From Pseudomonas soli (lineage in GTDB: Bacteria > Pseudomonadota > Gammaproteobacteria > Pseudomonadales > Pseudomonadaceae), in NCBI RefSeq assembly GCF_900110655.1, contig NZ_FOEQ01000008.1, forward strand, positions 143,893-207,892: a stretch of DNA of 64,000 bases. The letters run 5' to 3'. The notes below the pieces were generated by a model. The model was not told the DNA's origin. It worked only from the letters and a program-made list of their open reading frames with translations, and searched no databases. The position numbers and the translations under genes are program-made. This document shows, one piece after another, positions 24,780-33,570 of the stretch. Position 1 is the first letter of the stretch, and every line of letters begins with the position of its first letter.

Positions 24780-25844
24780 ATGAGTGACAAAGACCTGCAA
24801 GACCAACAACCTACCCCGCCGTCCGGCGAAAAGCTGCAGAAGGTGCTGGCGCGCATCGGCGTCGGCTCGCGCCGTGACGTCGAGGCCTGGATCGGCCAGG
24901 GCCGGATCAAGGTCAACGGCGTCGAGGCCACCCTCGGCCTGCGCGTCGACCTGCACGACGCCATCACCGTCGACGGCAAGCTGATCAAGCGCGTCGAAGC
25001 CGCCGAGGCGACCCGCCGCGTAATCATGTACAACAAGCCCGACGGCGAGATCTGCACCCGTGACGACCCGGAAGGCCGCCCGACCGTGTTCGACCGCCTG
25101 CCGCGGCCGAAAGAGGGCCGCTGGATCAACATCGGCCGCCTGGACATCAACACCACCGGCCTGCTGCTGTTCACCACCGACGGTGAGCTGGCCAACCGCC
25201 TGATGCACCCGTCTTATGAAATGGACCGCGAGTACGCAGTGCGTGTGCGCGGCGAAGTCGACGACGACATGGTCGACCGGCTCAAGGCCGGCGTGGTGCT
25301 CGAGGATGGCCCGGCCAAGTTCACCGATATCCAGAAGGCGCCAGGTGGCGAAGGCTTCAACCACTGGTACCACTGCGTGGTGATGGAAGGACGCAACCGT
25401 GAGGTGCGTCGCCTGTGGGAATCCCAGGGTGTGGTGGTCAGCCGCCTGAAGCGCGTGCGTTTCGGCCCGGTGTTCCTCAACTCCGACCTGCCGATGGGCC
25501 GCTGGCGCGAAATGAGCCAGGGCGAGATCGACATTCTCGCCGCGGAAGTCGGCCTGCAGCCGGTGGCACTGCCGGAAATGAAGCTCAAGGCCAAGGACAA
25601 GCTCGAGCGCCTGCAGCGCAAGTCGACCCGTCCGCTGGGGCGTGGCGAGCGCGTGCGCACCCTGCGTCCTGCCGCCGAAGGCCAAGCCGAGCGTCCGGCA
25701 CGTGCGCCGCGTGAAGACGCAGCGCCGCGCAAGGGCAACCGCGGCAGCACGGTGGCCGAGCGTCCGAGCGAGATGCGCAAGCGTCCGTCCCGTCCTGAAG
25801 GCGACAAGCCGGCAGGTCGTGGTCGCGGCAAGCCGCGCGGCTGA
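24780..25844 (+). CDS. rluB: 23S rRNA pseudouridine(2605) synthase RluB
   Basis: A 354-residue pseudouridine synthase: S4 RNA-binding domain (about 18-75, KVLARIGVGSRRDVEAWIGQ), catalytic Asp in GRLDINTTGLLLFT (about 123) and the REVRRLWESQG motif. It modifies the large-subunit rRNA. A basic tail of about 70 residues rich in R, K, P and A follows the fold, as usual in Pseudomonas RluB. GGGAGG precedes the ATG, and a clear terminator follows. Confidence 0.94.
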   Translation: MSDKDLQDQQPTPPSGEKLQKVLARIGVGSRRDVEAWIGQGRIKVNGVEATLGLRVDLHDAITVDGKLIKRVEAAEATRRVIMYNKPDGEICTRDDPEGRPTVFDRLPRPKEGRWINIGRLDINTTGLLLFTTDGELANRLMHPSYEMDREYAVRVRGEVDDDMVDRLKAGVVLEDGPAKFTDIQKAPGGEGFNHWYHCVVMEGRNREVRRLWESQGVVVSRLKRVRFGPVFLNSDLPMGRWREMSQGEIDILAAEVGLQPVALPEMKLKAKDKLERLQRKSTRPLGRGERVRTLRPAAEGQAERPARAPREDAAPRKGNRGSTVAERPSEMRKRPSRPEGDKPAGRGRGKPRG

Positions 25845-25863
25845 TTCGGCCCGGTAGCGAGAG

Positions 25864-25888
25864 AGCCAGCCTTCGGGCTGGCTTTTTT
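25864..25888 (+). terminator. Rho-independent terminator of rluB
   Basis: An 8-bp stem AGCCAGCC/GGCTGGCT with a TTCG tetraloop, followed by six T, 20 bases after the rluB stop. Textbook form. Confidence 0.93.
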
Positions 25889-25905
25889 GTGCCTGCGGTA
25901 AATGG

Positions 25906-25974
25906 CCCATCGCGGGGCAAGCCGCTCCCACGAATAGTGTGCGCATCGAGGCAGCGGGCCTGCCCCGCAATGGG
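25906..25974. repeat. Paired inverted REP elements
   Basis: Facing REP copies (start CCCATCGCGGGGCAAG at 25906, mirrored by a CCCCGCAATGGG end at 25974) directly after the rluB terminator. Confidence 0.75.
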
Positions 25975-26044
25975 GCGCAAGGCGGCCCCAAGTACTTGAA
26001 CGGACAGAAAATTTCCCGACTAGTGGCAAATTTTCAAACCACCT

Positions 26045-26062
26045 TGTAAAGAAAGTTATACG
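26045..26062. promoter_or_regulatory. Candidate PhhR/TyrR box upstream of aroP
   Basis: TGTAAA-N6-TATACG matches the TGTAAA-N6-TTTACA consensus at 10 of 12 positions. PhhR is encoded in this window and controls aromatic amino acid genes; E. coli aroP is under TyrR. It lies about 290 bp before the apparent promoter, so a direct effect would need looping or a second upstream promoter. Confidence 0.4.
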
Positions 26063-26338
26063 TTTTTGGGCGTTTTGCCCGGCTTAGCTGTGCTTTTCCA
26101 TTCTTCGTCACAAAATCTTTCCAAAGCCTGCGCGCCAGAGCCTCCCCGGCCCTCTCCACCCCCTTCCCAAACCCCCGCCCAGGCGCTGAGATAGCGCCAT
26201 TGCCGTGTGCAGAGCCAGGCAGGATCGCCAGGCACTTAAAACAACAAAATGGAGGCGCCATGCACGCCGATCACTCCGCCTTTTCAGGCCTTCACCCCAG
26301 GAACGCTGCGTTTTTTCCACAGGAAACGATGCAACGCG

Positions 26339-26368
26339 TTGACGCCTGCGCGTTTGCAGGGGTATACA
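26339..26368 (+). promoter_or_regulatory. Sigma70-like promoter for aroP
   Basis: TTGACG (26339-26344), an 18-base spacer, then TATACA (26363-26368). Start codon is at 26567. Confidence 0.5.
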
Positions 26369-26566
26369 ATGCGCCGCGTTTTACCTGTGACTCCCTTGCG
26401 TACCGCGCACGCTTGCTGACACCCGGTTGATCCGCCCCTGGCCACCAAGGCCACGAGCGACTGCCCGTCACAAGTATCCAAGGTAACCACCTTGCCCATT
26501 CCGCTGCGCCACGAGTGCGGTGGGTCCGATTCCGTCACAGATAAAAACAAGCAGGTGACTTCGTTC

Positions 26567-27985
26567 ATGAGTGGACATAACTCACAGTCCGGCGAACTCA
26601 AGCGTGGCTTGAAGAACCGCCATATCCAATTGATCGCCTTGGGCGGCGCCATCGGCACCGGGTTGTTCCTGGGCTCGGCCGGCGTGATGAAGTCCGCCGG
26701 TCCGTCGATGATCCTCGGCTATGCGATCTGCGGCTTCATCGCCTTCATGATCATGCGCCAGCTCGGCGAGATGATCGTCGAAGAGCCGGTGGCCGGCTCC
26801 TTCAGCCATTTCGCGCACAAGTACTGGGGCGGTTTCGCCGGTTTCCTGTCGGGCTGGAACTGCTGGGTGCTGTATATCCTGGTGGGCATGTCGGAACTGT
26901 CGGCGGTGGGCAAGTACGTCCACTACTGGTGGCCGGAAATCCCGACCTGGGTAACCGCGGCGGCGTTCTTCCTGCTGATCAACGCGATCAACCTGATGAA
27001 CGTGAAGTTCTTTGGCGAAGCCGAATTCTGGTTCGCCATCATCAAGGTGGTGGCCATCGTCAGCATGATCGGCCTGGGTGCCTACCTGCTGACCAGCGGC
27101 AGCGGCGGTCCTGAAGCCTCGGTGACCAACCTGTGGGCCCATGGTGGTTTCTTCCCGCACGGTGTCAGCGGGCTGGTGATGGCGCTGGCGTTCATCATGT
27201 TCTCCTTCGGTGGCCTGGAGATGCTCGGCTTCACCGCCGCCGAGGCCGACAAGCCGAAGACCGTGATCCCCAAGGCGATCAACCAGGTCATCTACCGCAT
27301 CCTGATCTTCTATGTCGGCGCCCTGGTAGTGCTGCTGTCGCTGACCCCATGGGACAACCTGGTGGCGAGCATCGACGCCTCCGGCGGCAGCTACGGCAGC
27401 AGCCCGTTCGTCCAGGTGTTCTCGTTGCTGGGCAGCGACGTGGCGGCCCACCTGCTGAACTTCGTGGTCCTGACCGCGGCGCTGTCGGTGTACAACAGCG
27501 GCACCTACTGCAACGCCCGCATGCTGCTGGGCATGGCCGAGCAAGGTGATGCGCCGGCGGCGCTGGCCAAGGTCGACCGCCGCGGCGTGCCGGTACGTTC
27601 GATCCTGGTCTCGGCAGCCGTGACCCTGATCGCGGTGCTGCTCAACTACCTGATGCCGCAGAATGCCCTGGAGCTGCTGATGTCGCTGGTGGTGGCGACC
27701 CTGGTGATCAACTGGGCGATGATCAGCTACTCGCACCTCAAGTTCCGCCAACACCTTGACCGCACCGGCCAGAAGCCGCTGTTCAAGGCCCTGTGGTACC
27801 CGTACGGCAACTACCTGGTGCTGGCGTTCGTGGTGCTGATCCTGGGCATCATGCTGCAGATTCCGGGCATCCAGGTGTCGGTGTACGCGATGCCGGTGTG
27901 GCTGGTAGTGATGTATGTGGCCTACCAGCTCAAGAGCAAGCGTGGCTCCCAGGCCAATGGCGCTGCCGGCAGCATCGCCAAGTAA
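26567..27985 (+). CDS. aroP: Aromatic amino acid permease AroP-like (APC family)
   Basis: A 472-residue, 12-helix amino acid/H+ symporter of the AAT group. It closely follows E. coli AroP from the start of the fold (LKRGLKNRHIQLIALGGAIG) through LGEMIVEEPVAGSFSHFA and FSFGGLEMLGFTAAEAD. Expected substrates are Phe, Tyr and Trp; specificity is inferred from similarity. ATG 26567 with AGGTGA upstream. It feeds the phh pathway encoded 12 kb downstream. A strong terminator follows. Confidence 0.9.
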   Translation: MSGHNSQSGELKRGLKNRHIQLIALGGAIGTGLFLGSAGVMKSAGPSMILGYAICGFIAFMIMRQLGEMIVEEPVAGSFSHFAHKYWGGFAGFLSGWNCWVLYILVGMSELSAVGKYVHYWWPEIPTWVTAAAFFLLINAINLMNVKFFGEAEFWFAIIKVVAIVSMIGLGAYLLTSGSGGPEASVTNLWAHGGFFPHGVSGLVMALAFIMFSFGGLEMLGFTAAEADKPKTVIPKAINQVIYRILIFYVGALVVLLSLTPWDNLVASIDASGGSYGSSPFVQVFSLLGSDVAAHLLNFVVLTAALSVYNSGTYCNARMLLGMAEQGDAPAALAKVDRRGVPVRSILVSAAVTLIAVLLNYLMPQNALELLMSLVVATLVINWAMISYSHLKFRQHLDRTGQKPLFKALWYPYGNYLVLAFVVLILGIMLQIPGIQVSVYAMPVWLVVMYVAYQLKSKRGSQANGAAGSIAK

Positions 27986-28000
27986 GCGCTGAGGCGCACC

Positions 28001-28044
28001 AACAAAAAACCCGATGCCGAATAACCGGCATCGGGTTTTTTGTT
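28001..28044. terminator. Bidirectional terminator between aroP and lysR
   Basis: CCCGATGCCG (28010-28019) pairs with CGGCATCGGG (28026-28035) and is flanked by A6 and T6 runs. It can end aroP on the plus strand and the convergent LysR gene on the minus strand. Confidence 0.95.
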
Positions 28045-28057
28045 GCCTGTGCAGGCC

Positions 28058-28939
28058 TCAGATCTGTTCGAGCAACCAGCCACGAAACGCTCGCAACGAT
28101 GGCAATGCCTCGTTCCTGGGTGGATAGATCAGGTAGTAGCTACGCTGGCTGGCAAACGGTGTGCCCGGGCTGAACAGTTCGCCGCTGGCCAGTTCCTCCT
28201 GCACCAGGATCCTGGGCACCAGGCCAATGCCTATGCCTGCCCGAACCGCCTGTATCAAATGCGAGGTCAGCTCGAAACTTGGCCCAAGGCGCATCGCCCG
28301 GTGGGGCAGGGCATGGTGGGAAAACCACTCGCCCCAGGCATGGGGGTTATTGGCGACGTTGAGCAGTACTTCCTCGCTGATCCTTTGCGGGCTCCATTGG
28401 CCATCCGCATTGGCTTCGGGCGGCAGGATCACCACCAATTCCTCGGCATGCAGGCGATGGCAGATCAGTCCGGGCAGGTCGTGGCTGGCAACGCCGATGG
28501 CCGCGTCGATTTCGCTAGTGTCGAAGTTGATGGCTTCGATACGTGAATGAATGTGTACCAGCATGCCGGGGTGAGCGCCGTAGAAGGCATGCAGGCGCGG
28601 TAGCAGCCATTTCGAGCCGAAGGTCGGCAGCGTTGCCAGGCGCAGGGTTCCGACGCCCGACTGATAGGCCAAGGCCTGCAGGGTGGCGCTGCGGATGCGC
28701 CCGAGGGCTTCGCTGAGTTCGCGCTGGTAGAGGCGGCCGACGTCGGTCAGTTGCACCTGACGCCCCTCGCGGCGAAACAGGGTGAGCCCCAGCTGTTGCT
28801 CCAGTGCCTGCACCTGCCGGCTCACCGCGCTCTGGGTCAGCGACAGCTCGGCGGCGGCGCGGGTATAGCTTTCATGCCGCGCGGCGGCCTCGAAAGCCAG
28901 AAGGAGCGACATCGAAGGGGTGAGGTGGCGGTAATTCAT
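28058..28939 (-). CDS. LysR family transcriptional regulator (GcvA-like)
   Basis: A 293-residue LTTR: N-terminal winged helix (SLLLAFEAAARHESYTRAA then LSLTQSAVSRQVQALEQQLG) and a periplasmic-binding-fold sensor. Divergent from the ydiJ-like gene across 151 bp, the classic arrangement of an LTTR with its target. The ligand is presumably a 2-hydroxy acid or related metabolite; that is inference from the neighbour. Confidence 0.9.
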   Translation of the reverse strand: MNYRHLTPSMSLLLAFEAAARHESYTRAAAELSLTQSAVSRQVQALEQQLGLTLFRREGRQVQLTDVGRLYQRELSEALGRIRSATLQALAYQSGVGTLRLATLPTFGSKWLLPRLHAFYGAHPGMLVHIHSRIEAINFDTSEIDAAIGVASHDLPGLICHRLHAEELVVILPPEANADGQWSPQRISEEVLLNVANNPHAWGEWFSHHALPHRAMRLGPSFELTSHLIQAVRAGIGIGLVPRILVQEELASGELFSPGTPFASQRSYYLIYPPRNEALPSLRAFRGWLLEQI

Positions 28940-29090
28940 TCATAAAGCTCATCGATAGCGGCAGGAATATCCGTTTGCCCCTGGCGCGAAACTACAGGAA
29001 CATTGACGTATTCGAAATCCTCCCATGATCCATTCATGCCGGAGCGACAAGATTTCCGTGAATTAGCCGATATCAAAGAGGCATCCTTCG

Positions 29091-32000
29091 ATGATCGCCC
29101 AGCTGCCGCCCCGCGCGCCCGCCGCCCAATACCCCGAATTCCTCGACGCCCTGAAGAACAGCGGCTTCCGTGGCCAGATCAGCGCCGACTACGGCACCCG
29201 CACCGTGCTGGCCACCGACAACTCGATCTACCAGCGCCTGCCCCAGGCGGCGGTGTTCCCGCTGGACGTCGACGACGTGGCGCGGGTCGCCACGCTGATG
29301 GCCGAGCCGCGTTTTCGTGACATCAAGCTGACCCCGCGTGGCGGCGGTACCGGCACCAACGGCCAGTCGCTGACCGACGGCATCGTCGTCGACCTGTCGC
29401 GGCATATGAACAGCATCCTTGAAATCAACGTTGAGCAACGCTGGGTTCGGGTGCAGGCGGGTGTGGTCAAGGACCAGCTGAATGCCGCGCTCAAGCCCCA
29501 CGGGCTGTTCTTCGCCCCGGAGCTGTCCACCTCCAACCGCGCCACCGTCGGCGGCATGATCAACACCGACGCCAGTGGCCAGGGCAGCTGCACCTACGGC
29601 AAGACCCGCGACCACGTGCTCGAATTGCACAGCGTGCTGCTCGGCGGTGAGCGCCTGCACAGCCTGCCGATCGACGATGCGGCGCTGGAGCAGGCCTGCG
29701 CCGCCCCAGGCCGGGTCGGCGAGGTGTACCGCATGGCCCGCGAGATCCAGGAAACCCAGGGCGAGTTGATCGAGAGCACCTTCCCCAAGCTCAACCGCTG
29801 CCTGACCGGCTACGACCTGGCGCACCTACGCGACGATCAGGGCCGCTTCAACCTCAACAGCGTGCTGTGCGGGGCCGAGGGCTCGCTGGGCTATGTGGTC
29901 GAGGCCAAGCTCAATGTGTTGCCGATCCCCAAGTACGCGGTGCTGGTCAACGTACGCTACACCAGCTTCATGGACGCCCTACGCGACGCCAATGCGCTGA
30001 TGGCGCACAAGCCGCTGTCGATCGAGACCGTAGACTCCAAGGTGCTGATGCTGGCGATGAAGGACATCGTCTGGCACAGCGTCGCCGAATACTTCCCGGC
30101 CGACCCCGAGCGCCCGACCCTGGGCATCAACCTGGTGGAGTTCTGCGGTGACGAACCGGACGAGGTCAACGCCAGGGTCCAGGCCTTCGTCGCGCACCTG
30201 CAGGCGGACAAGAGTGTCGAGCGCCTGGGCCACACCCTCGCCGAAGGCGCCGAAGCGGTGACCCGCGTCTATGTGATGCGTAAGCGCTCAGTAGGGCTGC
30301 TGGGCAACGTAGAGGGTGAAGTGCGCCCGCAGCCGTTCGTCGAGGACACCGCGGTTCCGCCGGAGCAACTGGCCGATTACATTGCCGACTTCCGTGCATT
30401 GCTCGATGGCTATGGCCTGGCCTACGGCATGTTCGGCCATGTCGATGCCGGTGTGCTGCACGTGCGCCCGGCGCTGGACATGAAAGACCCGGCCCAGGCC
30501 GCGCTGGTCAAGCCGATCTCCGATGCCGTGGCGGCGCTGACCAAGAGCTATGGGGGCCTGCTGTGGGGCGAGCACGGCAAGGGCCTGCGCTCGGAGTACG
30601 TGCCGGAGTACTTCGGCGAGCTGTACCCGGCGCTGCAGCGGCTCAAGGGCGCGTTCGACCCGCACAACCAGCTCAACCCGGGCAAGATCTGCACCCCACC
30701 GGACAGCGCCGAAGGCCTGACCTCGGTGGATGGCGTGACCCTGCGCGGCGACCTGGACCGCAGCATCGATGAGCGCGTGTGGCAGAGCTTCGGCAGCGCA
30801 GTGCACTGCAACGGCAACGGCGCCTGCTACAACTACGACCCCAACGACGCCATGTGCCCGTCGTGGAAGGCCACCCGCGAACGCCAGCACTCGCCCAAGG
30901 GCCGTGCCTCGCTGATCCGTGAGTGGCTGCGCCTGCAGGGCGAGGCGAACATCGATGTGCTCGCCGCCGCCCAGCGCAAGGCCTCCTGGCTCAAGGGGTT
31001 GCCGGCGCGGCTGCGCAACAGCCGTGCGCAACGGCAGGGGCAGCACGACTTCTCCCACGAGGTGTACGACGCCATGGCCGGTTGCCTGGCGTGCAAGTCC
31101 TGCGCGGGGCAGTGCCCGATCAAGGTCAACGTGCCGGATTTCCGCTCACGCTTCCTCGAGCTGTATCACGGCCGCTACCAGCGTCCGCTGCGCGACTACC
31201 TGATCGGCTCGCTGGAGTTCACCATCCCGTACCTGGCTCATGCGCCGGGCCTGTACAACGCGGTGATGGGCTCGAAGTGGGTGAGCAGGCTGCTGGCGGA
31301 CAAGGTCGGCATGGTCGACAGCCCGCTGATCAGTCGTTTCAACTTCCAGGCCACCCTGACCCGTTGCCGGGTTCAGGTTGCCAGCGTGCCCGCGCTGCGT
31401 GAGCTGACCCCGGCCCAGCGCGAGCGCAGCATCGTGCTGGTGCAGGACGCCTTCACGCGCTATTTCGAGACGCCACTGCTGGCCTCGTTCATCGAGCTGG
31501 CCCATCGCCTGGGGCACAAGGTGTTCCTCGCGCCCTACAGCGCCAACGGCAAGCCGCTGCATGTGCAGGGTTTTCTCGGTGCCTTCGCCAAGGCGGCGGT
31601 CCGCAACGCCACCCAGCTCAAGGCCTTGGCCGACTGCGGCGTGCCGCTGGTGGGGTTGGACCCAGCGATGACCCTGGTCTATCGCCAGGAGTACCAGAAG
31701 GTCGATGGCGTGGAGTGCCCGTCGGTACTGCTGCCCCAGGAGTGGCTGATGAACGTGCTGCCCGAGCAGGCGCCGTTCAAGGCCGACAGCTTCCGCCTGA
31801 TGGCCCACTGCACCGAGAAGACCAATGTGCCGGCCAGTACCAGGCAGTGGGAGCAGGTATTCGCCCGCCTGGGGTTGAAGCTGGTCACCGAGGCCACCGG
31901 CTGCTGCGGTATGTCTGGTACCTATGGGCACGAGGCGCGTAACCAGGAGGTCTCGAAGACCATCTTCGAGCAGTCTTGGGCGACCAAGCTGGACAAGGCG

Positions 32001-32108
32001 GGGGAGGCCCTGGCGACTGGGTATTCATGCCGCAGCCAGGTCAAGCGCATGACCGAGAAGCAACTGCGCCACCCGCTGGAGGTAGTGCTGCAGTTCGCGC
32101 AGCGCTAG
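29091..32108 (+). CDS. ydiJ: FAD/4Fe-4S oxidoreductase, D-2-hydroxyglutarate dehydrogenase-like (YdiJ)
   Basis: A 1005-residue flavin/iron-sulfur dehydrogenase. An N-terminal FAD_binding_4 domain (PRGGGTGTNGQSL near 83-95) is followed by the FAD-oxidase C domain (GHVDAGVLHVRP near 449), ferredoxin clusters (C-N-G-N-G-A-C...MCPSW near 570, and CLACKSCAGQCPIKVN near 663), and a C-terminal CCG domain (GCCGMSGTYGHE). Enterobacterial YdiJ oxidises D-2-hydroxyglutarate; other 2-hydroxy acids are possible. AGAGG precedes the ATG. Monocistronic, under the divergent LysR gene. Confidence 0.93.
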   Translation: MIAQLPPRAPAAQYPEFLDALKNSGFRGQISADYGTRTVLATDNSIYQRLPQAAVFPLDVDDVARVATLMAEPRFRDIKLTPRGGGTGTNGQSLTDGIVVDLSRHMNSILEINVEQRWVRVQAGVVKDQLNAALKPHGLFFAPELSTSNRATVGGMINTDASGQGSCTYGKTRDHVLELHSVLLGGERLHSLPIDDAALEQACAAPGRVGEVYRMAREIQETQGELIESTFPKLNRCLTGYDLAHLRDDQGRFNLNSVLCGAEGSLGYVVEAKLNVLPIPKYAVLVNVRYTSFMDALRDANALMAHKPLSIETVDSKVLMLAMKDIVWHSVAEYFPADPERPTLGINLVEFCGDEPDEVNARVQAFVAHLQADKSVERLGHTLAEGAEAVTRVYVMRKRSVGLLGNVEGEVRPQPFVEDTAVPPEQLADYIADFRALLDGYGLAYGMFGHVDAGVLHVRPALDMKDPAQAALVKPISDAVAALTKSYGGLLWGEHGKGLRSEYVPEYFGELYPALQRLKGAFDPHNQLNPGKICTPPDSAEGLTSVDGVTLRGDLDRSIDERVWQSFGSAVHCNGNGACYNYDPNDAMCPSWKATRERQHSPKGRASLIREWLRLQGEANIDVLAAAQRKASWLKGLPARLRNSRAQRQGQHDFSHEVYDAMAGCLACKSCAGQCPIKVNVPDFRSRFLELYHGRYQRPLRDYLIGSLEFTIPYLAHAPGLYNAVMGSKWVSRLLADKVGMVDSPLISRFNFQATLTRCRVQVASVPALRELTPAQRERSIVLVQDAFTRYFETPLLASFIELAHRLGHKVFLAPYSANGKPLHVQGFLGAFAKAAVRNATQLKALADCGVPLVGLDPAMTLVYRQEYQKVDGVECPSVLLPQEWLMNVLPEQAPFKADSFRLMAHCTEKTNVPASTRQWEQVFARLGLKLVTEATGCCGMSGTYGHEARNQEVSKTIFEQSWATKLDKAGEALATGYSCRSQVKRMTEKQLRHPLEVVLQFAQR

Positions 32109-32119
32109 TGATATTGTCG

Positions 32120-32136
32120 GGGCCGCTATGCGGCCC
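32120..32136. terminator. GGGCCGC/GCGGCCC hairpin after ydiJ
   Basis: A 7-bp GC stem with a TAT loop begins 12 bases after the ydiJ stop. Same motif as at 17374-17395; no U-tract. Confidence 0.5.
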
Positions 32137-32137
32137 A

Positions 32138-32218
32138 ATCGCCGGCAAGCCGGCTCCCACTCTGATCGCATAAGCCCGAGACATGCGCTAACCCTGTGGG
32201 AGCCGGCTTGCTGGCGAT
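32138..32218. repeat. Paired inverted REP elements (variant family)
   Basis: Two copies of the GCCGGCAAGCCGGCTCCCAC variant face each other (32138-32160 and 32196-32218) between the convergent ydiJ and MFS genes. The core differs from the CGCGGGGCAAGCCCG copies elsewhere, so two REP subfamilies occur in the window. Confidence 0.85.
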
Positions 32219-32242
32219 TAGGCCGGTGAAGCTACAGCCGAA

Positions 32243-33445
32243 TCAGGATTGATGTGCACTTTGGCGCATCCGCCGCGCCTGGCGATACAGGTACAGGCTC
32301 AGCACCAGCCCGCACGCCGCCGCCCCAGCCGCAAACAGGAACATCGAGGCAAAGCCGAAGCCAGCCGCAACGGCGCCCACCAACGGTCCGGTGATGCCCA
32401 GCGACAGGTCGATGAACAGCGAGTAGGCCCCCACCGCCGCGCCGCGGTTGGCCGCCGATACCTGGTTGACCGCCTCCACCCCCAGTGCCGGGAACACCAG
32501 CGAGAACCCGAAACCGCTCAACGCTGCACCCGCCAGGGCCAATCCGGGCGTCGGCGCCAGCCATAGCATCAGCAATCCCAGGGTTTCCACCGACAGGCAG
32601 GCGACAGCGACGCGAAAACCGCCGATACGGTTGATCAGGTGGCCAAACAGCAGTCGTGCACAGATGAAGCTGGCGCCGAACAGGCTCAAGGTCAGTGCGG
32701 CGTCTGGCCAATCGCGGCTGGCATAGTACAGCGTGATGAAGGTGGCGATGGTGCCGAAGCCGATCGAGCCCAGGGCCAGGCCAGCTCCATGGGGGAACAC
32801 TTTTCCCAGCACCCGCAGGAACGGCAGGCGAACGCCGGCGACCACCGGCGCGGCGCGTTTGGGCCAGGCCAGCAGCAAGCCGAGCGCGCCCAGCAGGATG
32901 ATGCTCGCGCCCATGCTCCACAGGCCCAGTTGCTTGACCATCAGCACCCCCAGTGGCGCGCCGATGGCCAGTGCGCCATAACTGGCGATGCCATTCCACG
33001 AAATGACCTTGGCAGTGTTCTGCGAGCCGACCCGCCCGATCCCCCAGCCGATTGAACCCGATCCCACCAGGCTTTCGGCGCTGCCCAACACCAGGCGGCC
33101 GACGAACAGGCAAGCCAGGCTCATCCAGGGCAGGTGGGTAAGGAAGCTGCAGGCCAGCATCAAAACGCCGCTCAGGCCGCAGCCGAACAGGCCGTACATG
33201 ACCGCTTTCTTGCTACCGAGGTTATCGATGACGCGGCTGGCGGTGGGGCGGCTGAGCAGGGTGGCCAGGTACTGCACACTGATCACCAGGCCCGCAATCA
33301 CGGTACTGAAACCCAGTTCGTTGTGTACGTAGCCGGGCAGCACGGCCAGCGGAATGCCGATGCTCAGGTAGCCGATGAAGGTGAACAGGACAATGGCGAC
33401 CACCTGGGGCGTGGTCGCGAGGGATGAAGGCCGATGCTCGGGCAT
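32243..33445 (-). CDS. MFS transporter, YhhS family
   Basis: A 400-residue, 12-helix major facilitator similar to E. coli YhhS throughout: FIGYLSIGIPLAVLPGYVH, VISVQYLATLLSRPTASR, SWNGIASYGALAIGAPLG and LSGFGFSLVFPALGVEAV. YhhS has been linked to arabinose and glyphosate export; the natural substrate is unknown. Start ATG 33445; the longer frame overlaps the toxin-like gene and is not conserved. About 125 bp downstream of the toxin-like gene on the same strand. Confidence 0.9.
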   Translation of the reverse strand: MPEHRPSSLATTPQVVAIVLFTFIGYLSIGIPLAVLPGYVHNELGFSTVIAGLVISVQYLATLLSRPTASRVIDNLGSKKAVMYGLFGCGLSGVLMLACSFLTHLPWMSLACLFVGRLVLGSAESLVGSGSIGWGIGRVGSQNTAKVISWNGIASYGALAIGAPLGVLMVKQLGLWSMGASIILLGALGLLLAWPKRAAPVVAGVRLPFLRVLGKVFPHGAGLALGSIGFGTIATFITLYYASRDWPDAALTLSLFGASFICARLLFGHLINRIGGFRVAVACLSVETLGLLMLWLAPTPGLALAGAALSGFGFSLVFPALGVEAVNQVSAANRGAAVGAYSLFIDLSLGITGPLVGAVAAGFGFASMFLFAAGAAACGLVLSLYLYRQARRMRQSAHQS

Positions 33446-33570
33446 GAGAGGTTCCGGAACCGATAAAGCGAATGCCGGGACATCATAGCCGCGCAGGCCA
33501 AGGTTTGTAGATGAAGGATTTCGTTGGAAGCGATGGCCGCCTTGACCACCGCCAGATTCTCTCGCAAGCG

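Larger units (their letters stand above)
25975..26566. other. Long aroP leader/regulatory region without a gene
   Basis: This holds no credible gene. It contains a near-palindrome of GAAAATTT (26007-26014) and AAATTTTC (26028-26035), a TyrR-like box (26045-26062), a C-rich stretch around 26140-26180, and a sigma70-like promoter (26339-26368) that would give an aroP leader of about 190 bases. Short frames inside it have no convincing RBS or family likeness. Confidence 0.55.

Noticed and set aside
33364..33567. Small frame after the toxin that could be an immunity protein
   Set aside because: Starts at TTG without RBS and runs into the conserved MFS coding region in another frame.
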